Source: Terriglobia bacterium (GTDB lineage Bacteria; Acidobacteriota; Terriglobia; UBA7540). Taken from it: a DNA stretch of 64,000 nt. Of the stretch, positions 25,337 through 34,604 are shown in pieces. Under the pieces are notes generated by a model that worked only from the letters and a program-made list of their open reading frames with translations, made no database searches and was not told where the DNA came from. The first letter of the stretch is position 1; each line of letters opens with the position of its first letter. Location: contig JASHON010000164.1 in assembly GCA_030041095.1 (NCBI GenBank), forward strand, positions 28,751 to 92,750. Direction: 5' to 3'. The position numbers and the translations under genes were made by a program.

Positions 25337-27196
25337 ATGAAGCGCTTTGCAGAATTCGTCATCTCTCTGGCTTTGGCGGGGCTCATCTTCTACGGCCTGT
25401 CCCGCCACTTCGACTTCCGGCAGACGATGGAGGCGGTGCGGCGAGCGCGGGTCGGTGCTCTGCTACTCGCTCTTGCGTTTGTGGTAGCCGCTTATCTCTT
25501 GCGCGGAGCTCGCTGGCGGATTTGGGAGCGGAGTCTCAGCTATTGGAACTCGCTGCGGCTCATCCTGATCGGTTTTATGGGAAATAACATCCTGCCGGCG
25601 CGGATGGGCGAGGTGCTGCGCGCGCATTGTGCCGCCGCCAAAACCGATAGAGATCGCGGCCGCAGCGCCGCCCTGGGTTCTATCGCTGCCGAGCGCATCC
25701 TCGACGGGTTGGTTTTGGGCGTGTTCGGACTCGTCGCTATCGCTCTCGTTCCCCTGGCCCATCGCCTCGACTGGTTGCTGCTGCTGCCGTCGCTGGGTTT
25801 TGCGGCCCTCGCTGCCGTGCTCGTCTTCAGCTTCTGGCGCCATGCCTGGATCCGTTCCCTCATCTGCGCGGCAAGCGACAGGCTGCCGGGCCGCTTGGCC
25901 ACCTTTGCGCGCGAAAAGGCATCTGCGTTTCTCGATGGCCCGCGCCCGCTGGGCACCGTGCCGCGCATGCTATACGCGATCGCGGCCACGGCCATCATCT
26001 GGGGCCTCGAAACCGCTGCCTGCTACCTTTTCGGCAAGGCCGTCTGGAACGGAATGACCGTAGGTGCTGCGCTCCTGTTTCTCGTGGTGGTGAATTTTGC
26101 CTCTCTGGTTCCGCTCACCATGGGTGGAATTGGAACCATCGAGGCGGCCGGGCCGCTTTTCCTCATTAGCTCCGGCGTCTCCGCTCAGTTCGCTCTCGCA
26201 ATGGTCTTAGTGCAGCATGCCGCGCAGTATTTCCTCACTACTCTCAGCGGCGGTATCTTTTACCTGGCGGGCAAGTTCCATCGCATCCCTGTCGTCCGGC
26301 CCAAGGAGGGAGCTATGCGAGCTGCGGCGCTTGCCGCTGCTCCGTCGGCCCCATCAGCCGTTCAGGAATCTGGCGCGAAGCTGCATCAGCTCAGCGAGAC
26401 GGCTGAGCTGATGCAGGAGCCGCGTAACGAGATCCAGCTATCGATCGTCATCCCGGCGTATAACGAGCAGGCGCGCCTTCCGAAGACGGTGCTTGAAACC
26501 CTCCGCTGGTGCACGGGTCGCGGGCTCGCGTTCGAGCTTATTATTGTGGATGACGGCAGCCGCGATGAGACTCTGGCCCTCGCGCGCGGTTTCGAGGAAA
26601 GCGATGCCCGGGTTTGTGTTCTAGCCCGCCCGCACGCGGGCAAGGGAGCGGCCGTGCGCTCTGGAGCGCTTAATGCGGCAGGACGCTTCGTTCTTTTCAT
26701 GGATGCGGACGCGGCTACTCCTTTGGATGAGATTCCGAAACTGCTGGCGGCGGTCGAGACAGTGTACGACGTGGCGATTGGCTCACGGGCGGCACGCGGT
26801 CCCGGCGAGGCTGAAGTCAGGACGTCCGTCCATCGGCGGCTCGTCGGCCGCACCTTCGCTTTTGCGGTCGGCCTGCTCGCGTTCGATGGCATTGCGGATA
26901 CGCAATGCGGCTTCAAGATGTTTCGGCGCGATGCAGCCGCGGCTATCTTTTCCCGGCAAAAGCTTGCCGGCTTCGCCTTCGATGTCGAAATTCTGTTTAT
27001 CGCTCGCCGGTTGTCGCTCTCGGTCGCCGAGATTCCGGTCAACTGGGTCGCGCAGCCGGGCTCGAAGGTAAATCTCGTCACGGACTCAATGAGGATGCTG
27101 TGGGATATCAGCCGCATCCGGTGGATGCATCGCCGGTTCCAGCCAAGCGCTCCGCTAATGGAAAGCGCCCAGCGGCCAGCAATGAGCAATCAGTAG
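25337..27196 (+). CDS. fusion of LPG-synthase-TM flippase-like domain and polyprenyl-phosphate glycosyltransferase (GT2)
   Basis: Residues 1-325 form a UPF0104/LPG_synthase_TM-type membrane domain with about eight helices (GNNILPARMGEVLRAH, then SLVPLTMGGIGTIEAAGP). Residues about 370-600 are a GT2 of the dolichyl-phosphate beta-glucosyltransferase type (LSIVIPAYNEQARLPKTV, IIVDDGSRDETLALA, FMDADAATP, DTQCGFKMF). It could make a polyprenyl-phosphate sugar and also flip or handle it. In the linker, CTGCATCAGCTCAG (26381-26394) and its exact complement (26403-26416) make a perfect 14-bp hairpin that is translated. The last residues (SAQRPAMSNQ) run into a junction repeat. Confidence 0.87.
   Translation: MKRFAEFVISLALAGLIFYGLSRHFDFRQTMEAVRRARVGALLLALAFVVAAYLLRGARWRIWERSLSYWNSLRLILIGFMGNNILPARMGEVLRAHCAAAKTDRDRGRSAALGSIAAERILDGLVLGVFGLVAIALVPLAHRLDWLLLLPSLGFAALAAVLVFSFWRHAWIRSLICAASDRLPGRLATFAREKASAFLDGPRPLGTVPRMLYAIAATAIIWGLETAACYLFGKAVWNGMTVGAALLFLVVVNFASLVPLTMGGIGTIEAAGPLFLISSGVSAQFALAMVLVQHAAQYFLTTLSGGIFYLAGKFHRIPVVRPKEGAMRAAALAAAPSAPSAVQESGAKLHQLSETAELMQEPRNEIQLSIVIPAYNEQARLPKTVLETLRWCTGRGLAFELIIVDDGSRDETLALARGFEESDARVCVLARPHAGKGAAVRSGALNAAGRFVLFMDADAATPLDEIPKLLAAVETVYDVAIGSRAARGPGEAEVRTSVHRRLVGRTFAFAVGLLAFDGIADTQCGFKMFRRDAAAAIFSRQKLAGFAFDVEILFIARRLSLSVAEIPVNWVAQPGSKVNLVTDSMRMLWDISRIRWMHRRFQPSAPLMESAQRPAMSNQ
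26381..26416. repeat. perfect 14-bp inverted repeat inside the domain linker
   Basis: CTGCATCAGCTCAG at 26381-26394 and CTGAGCTGATGCAG at 26403-26416 are exact complements around an 8-nt loop, CGAGACGG. No T run follows, so it is not a classic terminator. It lies inside an intact reading frame exactly between the two domains. Confidence 0.8.
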
Positions 27197-27258
27197 CCTG
27201 TCGCCTATAGCCCACAACCTATAACCTGGTTTTCCGCTCGTCACTCATCACTGCTTTC
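27176..27258. repeat. AATGAGCAATCAG / CCTATAGCC word repeat
   Basis: The end of the fusion gene and the following spacer hold GCAATGAGCAATCAG, CCTGTCGCCTATAGCCC, ACAACCTATAACCTGG and CGTCACTCATCACTGC. Several words recur at 12750, 21680 and 34620-34680. It overlaps the last codons of the upstream gene. Confidence 0.6.
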
Positions 27259-27262
27259 AGCC

Positions 27263-28693
27263 ATGAACCCACACATTGCGCTCCTCCTCTTCGCTGTTGG
27301 AATCGCTGGCCTTTTTTTTCTCGATCACGATAAAACCGCGCGGCCATCGAAAGCGGTATGGCTGCCTGCAATCTGGCTGGCGATCAATGGATCGCGGTCC
27401 GTCTCCACCTGGCTCGGTGTGGGCGTCGCCCGAATGGCCCCGGGTCAACTTCCGCCGGAGAACTTGCTTGACCAGGCGGTTGCCGCGACCTTGATGATCT
27501 TAGGGGCCGTTGTTGTTTACAGCAGGCGGAAGGAAGCCGGCGCTGTGCTAAGGGCCAGTTGGCCGATTGTGCTCTACTTTTCCTTTGCGCTATTCAGCCT
27601 TTGTTGGTCGGATTTTCCGGCATGGGGCTTGAAGCGATGGGTCAGAGCTTTGGGTGATGTGATCATGGTGCTGGTGGTAGCCACGGACGCTCGGCCGGCT
27701 GCGGCTCTCAGGCGGCTTTTCTCGCGCGTGGGGTTCGTCCTCCTGCCTGCTTCGATGCTTTTGATCAAGTACTATCCGGATCTGGGGCGCGGCTTCGATT
27801 CATGGGGCAGAAGTAATGAAATAGTGAACGTCGGGGTGACAACCAACAAGAATTCGCTGGGCGTCCTGGCTTACGTCCTCACGCTCGGAGCGCTATGGCA
27901 GGTACTCGAGCTGCTTCGGGACAAGAATCAGCCTAACCGCCGCCGGCGCCTGTTGGCGCACGGTGCCCTCCTCGCCTTTGGGCTATCTGCCTTACAGGCC
28001 GCTCATTCGGCGACCTCCGAGGCTTCTTTCGTTCTGGGAGCGGCGCTGATGCTTGCCCTCGCTATGCGATTTTTCAGAGGCCGCCCTGCGGCCGTGCACG
28101 CTCTGGCTCTGGCGATATTGTTATGCGGCGGCGCCGCAGTGCTCCTGGGTGGCGAAGCGGCAGCCGCGAGGGCGCTGGGAAGAAAGCCGGACCTTACGGG
28201 GCGAACGGAGATCTGGAAGATCCTGATTCCGATGTGTCCTAACCCGATCGGCGGCGCCGGCTTCGAAACTTTCTGGCTAGGGAGCCGCGCCGGGAGCGCT
28301 GCCAGGGCGGTCGGCGGACTCGATGCGATCAACGAGTCGCACAACGGTTACATCGAAGTGTACCTGAACCTGGGCTTGATCGGCGTCAGCCTCTTCGCTC
28401 TGATTCTAGTTCAAGGCTACGGGAGGGCAGTTCGCGCGTTTCGTCGCGACCCGGCGCTCGGCGCTCTGCTGGTAGCTTACGTCGCCACCGCGGCGACTTA
28501 CAACGTCGCCGAAGCGGGTTCTCGGATGCTGAATCCGGCATGGTTCTTCCTGCTTCTGGCAATTGCGGCAGCGGGCCGGGTAGCCCCGGGCGAGGAGGGC
28601 CGCTCCGCACAGGGCGAAGACGGAACGCGCGAAAGCTCAGAGCCGGCTGATGGCGACACGACCGACCTGGATGCCGTTTGGATCGACGCTTAA
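27263..28693 (+). CDS. O-antigen ligase/Wzy-like polysaccharide polymerase
   Basis: Membrane protein of 476 residues with about eleven hydrophobic segments and the Wzy_C pattern. A conserved region, TTNKNSLGVLAYVLTLGALW, precedes a large loop with GRKPDLTGRTEIWKILIPM and ESHNGYIEVYLNLGLIGV. These match the O-antigen ligase/polymerase family, whose large periplasmic loop carries an essential His (here ESHNG). It is the best candidate for joining EPS repeat units. The last about 35 residues are a charged, Glu/Asp-rich tail. No other Wzy candidate is seen. Confidence 0.85.
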   Translation: MNPHIALLLFAVGIAGLFFLDHDKTARPSKAVWLPAIWLAINGSRSVSTWLGVGVARMAPGQLPPENLLDQAVAATLMILGAVVVYSRRKEAGAVLRASWPIVLYFSFALFSLCWSDFPAWGLKRWVRALGDVIMVLVVATDARPAAALRRLFSRVGFVLLPASMLLIKYYPDLGRGFDSWGRSNEIVNVGVTTNKNSLGVLAYVLTLGALWQVLELLRDKNQPNRRRRLLAHGALLAFGLSALQAAHSATSEASFVLGAALMLALAMRFFRGRPAAVHALALAILLCGGAAVLLGGEAAAARALGRKPDLTGRTEIWKILIPMCPNPIGGAGFETFWLGSRAGSAARAVGGLDAINESHNGYIEVYLNLGLIGVSLFALILVQGYGRAVRAFRRDPALGALLVAYVATAATYNVAEAGSRMLNPAWFFLLLAIAAAGRVAPGEEGRSAQGEDGTRESSEPADGDTTDLDAVWIDA

Positions 28694-28750
28694 TACCACC
28701 TGAGCGACTCCCCGGACCTGGGCGATTGTCGCGTAGATCGCGGCGGAACC

Positions 28751-28767
28751 CGGCTCGTCCCGAGCCG
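28751..28767 (+). promoter_or_regulatory. leader hairpin CGGCTCG-TCC-CGAGCCG
   Basis: A perfect 7-bp stem with a 3-nt loop lies in the 148-bp spacer before the FemAB-like gene. It has no T run after it. The same CGGCTCG/CGAGCCG core appears in the longer hairpin at 31601-31629. Confidence 0.5.
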
Positions 28768-28841
28768 ACACCGGACCCCGCCTAACGGCCTCAAGAGGCC
28801 CGCCCCGAATAGCCTTTGAGAAAAGGAGTGACAAGCAAGCA

Positions 28842-29735
28842 ATGGACGTATGCGGTAGGGAAATCCGGACGCGGGGAAGCATCATCCGCGTGGCGTTCGT
28901 CGACGGGGAGGGTTACCAGTTTCTGAAAGATCCCCAAACGGCATTGGCGGCGCTTCGCGAATCCCGACCTAGGGCTGACATTTTCACGTTTATACAACCG
29001 TTGGCTGACCCCGCCCCCAAATATTCCTATCCGATGGAGTACGACAATTTCGCGGATCTGCCTGTCTCCACGTTCGAGCATTGGTGGAAAGACCAGATAG
29101 GATTCAAGGCCCGCAACAAGGCGAAGCAGGCGGAGAAAAGGGGTGTCGTGGTCAGGGAGGTGCCTCTCGATGACGCTCTTCTCCAGGGAATACACGCCAT
29201 CTACAACGAGTGCCCGATACGTCAGGGTAGACGGTTCCCGCACTACGGCAAGGACATTGAGACTCTGCGAGGAATGAAGTCGACCTTCCTGGACCGCAGC
29301 GTCTTCATTGGGGCATTCTTTGACGAGAGCCTCATCGGCTTCGCGAAGGTCGTCAGCGATGAGGAAGGGACCCAGGCCGGCCTGATGCATATCCTTTCCA
29401 TGGTTGCGCATCGCGACAAAGCGCCCACTAACGCCCTGATCGCCCAGGCTGTCCGCTGCTGCGCGGAGCGGCAAATCGAGCATCTCTGGTACGCAAACTT
29501 CAACTACGGGAAGAGAGGCGGCGACAGCTTGGCCGACTTCAAGCAGCGTAACGGGTTCCGCAGAGCCAACGTGCCCAGGTACTACGTCCCGCTTACCTCG
29601 GCGGGAACGGCCGCTTTGCGGCTGGGCTTGCACCACCAACTCCTGGATTGGGTACCCGCTCCAGCGGCTGTTTCGTACCGGTGGCTGCGCAAGCTGTGGT
29701 ACGCGACGAGATATCCGCAGTGGGAGAACGCCTAG
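28842..29735 (+). CDS. FemAB/GNAT-like acyltransferase
   Basis: Protein of 297 residues. The second half has a GNAT-like layout: FIGAFFDESLIGFAKVV, then MHILSMVAHRDKAPTNALI and an RNGFRRANVPRYYVPL end. The first half (FEHWWKDQIGFKARNKAKQA) resembles the FemAB-type lipid II/peptide transferases found in EPS loci. It may attach an aminoacyl or acyl group to the polysaccharide or cell wall. The Shine-Dalgarno AAGGAG is 13 nt from the ATG, a little long. It is convergent with the beta-helix gene that follows on the other strand. Confidence 0.7.
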   Translation: MDVCGREIRTRGSIIRVAFVDGEGYQFLKDPQTALAALRESRPRADIFTFIQPLADPAPKYSYPMEYDNFADLPVSTFEHWWKDQIGFKARNKAKQAEKRGVVVREVPLDDALLQGIHAIYNECPIRQGRRFPHYGKDIETLRGMKSTFLDRSVFIGAFFDESLIGFAKVVSDEEGTQAGLMHILSMVAHRDKAPTNALIAQAVRCCAERQIEHLWYANFNYGKRGGDSLADFKQRNGFRRANVPRYYVPLTSAGTAALRLGLHHQLLDWVPAPAAVSYRWLRKLWYATRYPQWENA

Positions 29736-29841
29736 GAGCGCCCTTTGCCGGTGCCCGACCCGGCAATCGCGCAGCGGGAATACACCCCCGAAGGCGGTCC
29801 AGGGGGGACGTTCGAGAAGGTAACCCAGCGGCGGCCCTCAG

Positions 29842-31428
29842 TCAATTGCTGGTGCTCACCGTAGCGGAGAGATTGGTAGGCGCCGCAGGGGGATCGGAGC
29901 TCGCCTGGGTAAGAGGATGCGGATAGATATAGGGCGTATAAAAGGCTGTCCAGGTATTGGTAGGATTGCACACGTACAGTGTGTTGTTCGATGTATCCCA
30001 CCAGGCTACGCCAGGCGCGGCTGCGCCAGTCATCGGATCTGTGCCCGCGGTGCAATCCCCAGACGGCGCGGAACTGCTTTGGTTGATTCCTGCAGTGCCG
30101 TTCCAGCTTCCCGGCTCTCCGTAGATAGCGAGAAACTCCTGGTAGTAGTCGAGATTATCCGTAGTAAGACTACCGTCAGGACCGACTAAGCCCTCGGGCG
30201 AGTAGCCAGCGGAATTGTACGTGTTGTCCCAAACGTAGATGGGATCGAGCACTTCGTGGGGCCACGACTCGGTTCCCGTCTTCGAATCCACAATGTCCGG
30301 AAAGGCGCTTCCAGTTATCAGATCTCCCGCGCCGCGGCCCGGCTGGTCCAGACACGGATAACCGCTGGAATTCATGTTCCCATCCCAAACGCTGTCTGAA
30401 CTCGTCTGTGTGGTACCGCAGTAACCCCATCCGTTGGGGATAGTGGCCTCCGCGTAGGTTTCGTCATTCTGTCGGACGTCACTGAGGCTGACAATATAGC
30501 GGACGCCGGAGACCGTGTTACCCCAAACGAGCATCGGCCCACCGTTGTTCGATTCGACGGCCCCGCCGTTGGGTCCGGATGGGCTTGTTACTGTGTTCAT
30601 GTAGAACTCCACAGCCCTGCAGCCACGGGCCGGACTGCTGTTCGTGCCGTGGTTGTACATGACCGAATTCGTGAGCGTGCTGTAGCGGATCACATATCGT
30701 CCGCCGTACACGCAATCGCCCGCACCCCCTGTGAAAAGGTCGTCCTCGGCAAAAAAGAACTCGCTTGACCCGAAGTGATCAGTGTCCGCCCACGATTCGT
30801 CACCGTTGCCCGTACTGTCACCTTCCCAAGTCCCTCCGTTATAGACTCGGATGGCGTTCGAGACAGCATCGGACGAGTCGAAGAAGTTATGATCGGCCAC
30901 GCCAAGCACCGAACCATCCAATTCGATACCTTCGAGTTCAGCACCCCCTGTGGCCTGAAAATGGCAATGGTCTACGCGCACGGACGCCGAATTCCCGGAT
31001 ATCTCAACCTCCCCGTGATCAGGGGTATACCCGGAAGCTTCAGAGAAGGCGATCCCAGTGACCTCCAGGTACTGGCCGGAAGCCGTGCCTATGACGAACG
31101 CCGGGTTTCCGCCAGATACATTGACGCTGATAATCGTTTCGTCCGTGCCCGCCGTGCTCGCCCCTCCGGTGTTAGCATACTCCGCCCCTGCGCCTTGGAT
31201 GACAAGACTGGTGGTGCCGGACGGAACGCTGTAGGAGATGCCGGATGTCCAGGAGCATGTTCCTGCCGGGATGTTCACCGTGGCTGAGGATTGCGTAACG
31301 GAATTGAGCGCTGTCTGAACATCGCTGGTATTGCACGACGCCGCGCTGATGGTCTGCGCGGCCACGCGGCCAGCAACGAGCCAGGCAGTAACGATTGCCA
31401 AAGAGAGCCACTTTACGATTTTGTCCAT
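29842..31428 (-). CDS. secreted right-handed beta-helix protein (pectate-lyase-like)
   Basis: Protein of 528 residues with a signal peptide (WLSLAIVTAWLVAGRVAAQ, cleavage after AAQ). The body has parallel beta-helix features: VQTALNSVTQSSATVNIPAG, VEISGNSASVRVDHCHF, LGVADHNFFDSSDAVSNAI and SVMYNHGTNSSPARG. This fold is common in polysaccharide lyases and hydrolases; I cannot see a defined catalytic set. It may trim or bind the EPS. It is one of the few minus-strand genes in the locus and has its own promoter-like sequence. Confidence 0.8.
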   Translation of the reverse strand: MDKIVKWLSLAIVTAWLVAGRVAAQTISAASCNTSDVQTALNSVTQSSATVNIPAGTCSWTSGISYSVPSGTTSLVIQGAGAEYANTGGASTAGTDETIISVNVSGGNPAFVIGTASGQYLEVTGIAFSEASGYTPDHGEVEISGNSASVRVDHCHFQATGGAELEGIELDGSVLGVADHNFFDSSDAVSNAIRVYNGGTWEGDSTGNGDESWADTDHFGSSEFFFAEDDLFTGGAGDCVYGGRYVIRYSTLTNSVMYNHGTNSSPARGCRAVEFYMNTVTSPSGPNGGAVESNNGGPMLVWGNTVSGVRYIVSLSDVRQNDETYAEATIPNGWGYCGTTQTSSDSVWDGNMNSSGYPCLDQPGRGAGDLITGSAFPDIVDSKTGTESWPHEVLDPIYVWDNTYNSAGYSPEGLVGPDGSLTTDNLDYYQEFLAIYGEPGSWNGTAGINQSSSAPSGDCTAGTDPMTGAAAPGVAWWDTSNNTLYVCNPTNTWTAFYTPYIYPHPLTQASSDPPAAPTNLSATVSTSN

Positions 31429-31445
31429 TCTTCTCGCTCCGTGTT

Positions 31446-31474
31446 ATATTACGAGTCATTGAATGTATCGACAA
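31446..31474 (-). promoter_or_regulatory. sigma-70-like promoter for the beta-helix gene
   Basis: On the minus strand TTGTCG (31474-31469) and TAATAT (31451-31446) are separated by exactly 17 bp. A start about 7 bp downstream would give a short leader containing GGAG nine bases before the ATG at 31428. The match to the consensus is good for -10 and moderate for -35. Confidence 0.5.
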
Positions 31475-31600
31475 CACAGGGCAAGAACTTGAGTCAGTGA
31501 CCGGTCCCATGGGCCGCGTGAGGGGATTTGAAGAAGGTTTTCAGAAGCGGGAAGAAATCGAGCCAAGACACTCGCCTCACCTGATCCCGTTAGGTCGGTC

Positions 31601-31629
31601 CGGCTCGCTCCGAAGAGCGGAGCGAGCCG
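31601..31629. promoter_or_regulatory. strong 12-bp hairpin in the leader of the 31751 glycosyltransferase
   Basis: CGGCTCGCTCCG (31601-31612) and CGGAGCGAGCCG (31618-31629) are exact complements with a 5-nt loop AAGAG. The two nearest genes diverge from this region, so it is not needed as a terminator for either. No T run follows on either side. It would fold very stably in the leader of the plus-strand gene. Confidence 0.65.
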
Positions 31630-31750
31630 CGAGTGCCCTTGCCCAAACCACCGACGATATACCATCAGGGAACAGGAATCAAGTGGTTTTCTTAGGAGTT
31701 TTTCAGGGTTTTCCCTTAGAGGGTTTTGCAACGCTTAGCGAAGACGATTC

Positions 31751-33058
31751 ATGAATCAATTACGCGTTCTCGTGCTGGCGCCAGATGCAAATCCGGAAGG
31801 CATTTGCGGTGCACTCTTGAGCTACTCTCAGGCCGAAGCGCTTGCACAATTCCATGACGTGACCGTTGCCATCCGCTCGCCGGGCAAGGAGGCCGTGCGG
31901 CGCAGACAGGGGAGGGTTCAATCCGTAGAGGTAGTCGGAATGCCTCGGCTTGAGCGTCTGTACGCCTGGACGATAAGGCGGATTTTCAAGAACGGCTACA
32001 CCAGCAGGGCTCTGACGGTTTTCGCCTATCCGTTCGCTGTTGCCTTTGAATGGCAAGCTTGGCGGCAGATGCAGGATCGGATCAGGGCCGGCGGGTTGGA
32101 CGTTGTCCTACGACTCTTGCCCGTCCCTGCGGTTTTGCCAAGTCCATTCGCTTTCTTCCTGAGGAAAGGACCTATACCTTTTGTGATCGGGCCTGTCAGC
32201 GGCGGTTTGCCGTGGCCGCCAGGTTTCAGCCAGGCGGCGAAGCAAAGAGAATGGTTCGCGCACTTAAGAAACTTGTACCGATTCATGCCCTTTGCCCGGT
32301 CGACGTACCGGAATGCGGCGGCGATCATAGCCGGCTCGTCCCAAACCTATGGTGAGTTCGCCTCGCACCGCGACAAGCTCTTCTTCCTCCTGGAGAACGG
32401 AGTCAGCGGCTCAATGTGCTCCGAGGTCCGGGGCACTTCGGAGCGCGACGGGCAGCTCGAGCTGATCTTTGTCGGCGGGCTGGTCCCGGTAAAGGGTTGC
32501 GATCTAGCATTGCGCGCGGCCGCACCACTTTTGCGAAACAACTCGGCCCGCTTCACGATTGTCGGCGACGGCCCCGAGCGAAATCGCCTCGAACAGCTCG
32601 CGACGTCTCTCGGAATTGGGAGCGCCGTTTACTTCTGCGGTTGGCTCAGTCACCACGAAGCCCAGCGGAAGCTGCGGCAGGCGGACGTGCTGGTGTTTCC
32701 GTCGGTTCGCGACAACAGCCCAGCCGTCGTCTTTGAAGCTCTTGCGGCCGGCGCTGTACCGGTGGTTGCGGATTTCGGCGGTCCGGGGGACACCGTCACT
32801 CCGGAGATAGGGTTCAAGGTACCGCTCACCACCGAGGACGATGTGGTTTCACGGATGCAAGAAATTCTCACCTCTCTCGCACAGGATCGGGAGCTCCTGA
32901 ATCGCCTGCGACTGCAAGGCATGGCGTATACTCGCGAAAACCTCACCTGGGACGCGAAGGCGCGTACGCTTAGCACGATCCTGAATTGGGCGGTGCGGCA
33001 CGGCCCGAAGCCGAGCCTGCCACCACCGAAGCCGTTGCAAATCAAGCCTGTGAGCTGA
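31751..33058 (+). CDS. family 4 glycosyltransferase
   Basis: GT-B enzyme of 435 residues. The N-terminal domain begins LRVLVLAPDANPEGICGALL. The C-terminal nucleotide-sugar domain has LIFVGGLVPVKGCDLALRAA, FTIVGDGPERNRLEQLA and the donor-binding VFPSVRDNSPAVVFEALAAG (the EX7E-type segment). It should transfer a retaining sugar to the growing EPS unit. It begins a new plus-strand run after the divergent spacer, and no Shine-Dalgarno is evident. Confidence 0.88.
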   Translation: MNQLRVLVLAPDANPEGICGALLSYSQAEALAQFHDVTVAIRSPGKEAVRRRQGRVQSVEVVGMPRLERLYAWTIRRIFKNGYTSRALTVFAYPFAVAFEWQAWRQMQDRIRAGGLDVVLRLLPVPAVLPSPFAFFLRKGPIPFVIGPVSGGLPWPPGFSQAAKQREWFAHLRNLYRFMPFARSTYRNAAAIIAGSSQTYGEFASHRDKLFFLLENGVSGSMCSEVRGTSERDGQLELIFVGGLVPVKGCDLALRAAAPLLRNNSARFTIVGDGPERNRLEQLATSLGIGSAVYFCGWLSHHEAQRKLRQADVLVFPSVRDNSPAVVFEALAAGAVPVVADFGGPGDTVTPEIGFKVPLTTEDDVVSRMQEILTSLAQDRELLNRLRLQGMAYTRENLTWDAKARTLSTILNWAVRHGPKPSLPPPKPLQIKPVS

Positions 33059-33281
33059 GGCAGAGAGGCCAGCTGGGTGGGCACATCCGCTCGGTCAACC
33101 TGCCGAAGCACCGCTCTCGACGAGGCGGAACTGGAACCTGTTCCGCCAGCAGACTAAAACCGCGGTGCTCTGCAGGGACACGTTGGAGCGGCCCTGCGGG
33201 CCTTCCAGACGTAGAAGCTACATGGTCGCAAGCGTGCGCAACCGGGCGCGAGGATTACTACTTAGCGGGCGGAGGCACGCT

Positions 33282-34604
33282 GTGAACCACAAAATCCTGA
33301 TCATCGACGAAAACGGTACCGTGCCTCACGACACGCGTGTGTGGAGGGAAGCTGTGGCCCTGCGCGATGCAGGATACGAAGTGACCGCGCTGTGTCCTCG
33401 TGGCCAGGGACGTGATAGTCGCGGATACGAAGTGATCGACGGTGTTCACATCTATCGCCATCCGATGCCGCCGGAGGCAAAGTCGGCTGCCGGCTATGTC
33501 CTTGAATACTCTTGTGCGCTGTTCTGGCAGTTTTTGTACGCGTGGTGGATTTTCATGCGGCGGGGCTTTCACGTCGTCCAAGGCTGTAATCCGCCAGACA
33601 CCATCTTTCTGGTGGCAGGGCCCTTTAGGCTACTAGGCGTGGCGTATATTTTCGATCACCACGATGCCAACCCGGAATTGTATATCGCCAAATTCGGAAG
33701 CAAAGGGCCCTTATACAAGGCCCTGGCGTCGTTTGAAAGATGGACGTTTCGCCATAGCGAAGTAGTGATATCCACGAACGAAAGCTATCGGGAGATTGCA
33801 ATCAAGAGGGGTGGCTGCAAGCCGGAGGATGTTTTCATTGTCCGGAATGGGCCTGACTTGCGGACGTTCAAGAGCGTCCGTGCAAATCCGGAGCTGAAGC
33901 GTGGCAAGCGCTATTTGGTGGGTTATGTTGGCACCATGAACGCCCAGGACGGTTTGGATATCCTCGTGGATGTAGCTCTCCAAGTCAAAAATCTGGGGCG
34001 GCGCGACGTTCATTTCACTTGCATCGGCAGAGGCCCGGAGCTATCCACACTCAGGAACACGGTGCGTGAAAAGGGTCTTGAAAGCATGATGAACTTCACC
34101 GGGAGAATTCCAGACGAGGATTTGCTGGAGATTCTCTCAACGGCTGATGTTTGCGTGAATCCGGACAAGCCGTGCGAGATGAATGACATTTCAACCATGA
34201 ACAAAATCATGGAATATATGGCGTTGGGCAAGCCCATCGTTCAGTTCGAATCGAAGGAGGGCCGGTTCAGCGCCCAGGACGCTTCCCTTTACGCCGATTG
34301 GCGTGGCGGAGCCGCTGATTTTGCGGCAAAGATTCTGTGGCTTCTCGACCATCCCGATGCAAGAAAAAAGATGGGCGCGTTCGGCCGGCAAAGAGTTCAG
34401 CAAACACTGGCGTGGGAGTATTCGGTCGGCCATTTGCTTGCCGCATATCAACGAGCTCTGGATAAAGCGAGAGGCGAACGCCGCGAAACCGTCCCGGCCC
34501 GTGCAGGTGATAGGCCACAGGTCGTAGGTCCCAGGCAACAGGCCATAGGCAACAGACCGCAGGCAACGGCAGTAGAAGCCGAAGATACGGTGAATGTAAG
34601 GTGA
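33282..34604 (+). CDS. family 4 glycosyltransferase
   Basis: GT-B enzyme of about 440 residues. It starts NHKILIIDENGTVPHDTRVW and has YLVGYVGTMNAQDGLDILVD, HFTCIGRGPELSTLRNTV and a donor region around VCVNPDKPCEMNDISTMNKI and EYMALGKPIVQFE. The GTG at 33282 is chosen because GGAGG lies 6 nt upstream and the family N-terminus begins there; a longer frame exists upstream but looks non-coding. The last about 40 residues (with RPQVV, PRQQAIGNRPQATA) are encoded by junction repeats and are not part of the fold. Confidence 0.88.
   Translation: MNHKILIIDENGTVPHDTRVWREAVALRDAGYEVTALCPRGQGRDSRGYEVIDGVHIYRHPMPPEAKSAAGYVLEYSCALFWQFLYAWWIFMRRGFHVVQGCNPPDTIFLVAGPFRLLGVAYIFDHHDANPELYIAKFGSKGPLYKALASFERWTFRHSEVVISTNESYREIAIKRGGCKPEDVFIVRNGPDLRTFKSVRANPELKRGKRYLVGYVGTMNAQDGLDILVDVALQVKNLGRRDVHFTCIGRGPELSTLRNTVREKGLESMMNFTGRIPDEDLLEILSTADVCVNPDKPCEMNDISTMNKIMEYMALGKPIVQFESKEGRFSAQDASLYADWRGGAADFAAKILWLLDHPDARKKMGAFGRQRVQQTLAWEYSVGHLLAAYQRALDKARGERRETVPARAGDRPQVVGPRQQAIGNRPQATAVEAEDTVNVR

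Larger units (their letters stand above)
31429..31750. other. divergent spacer between the beta-helix and GT4 genes
   Basis: This 322-bp gap contains the minus-strand promoter and the 12-bp hairpin listed separately. The end (31680-31740) is AT-richer with T-rich words (GGTTTTCTTAGGAGTTTTTC) and may carry the plus-strand promoter, but I could not fix -35/-10 boxes. No protein-coding frame is convincing. Confidence 0.45.

Noticed and set aside
28637..28885. Minus-strand ORF of 82 codons with a plausible beta-strand pattern
   Set aside because: It overlaps the end of the polymerase gene and the start of the FemAB-like gene; no start signal and no family match.
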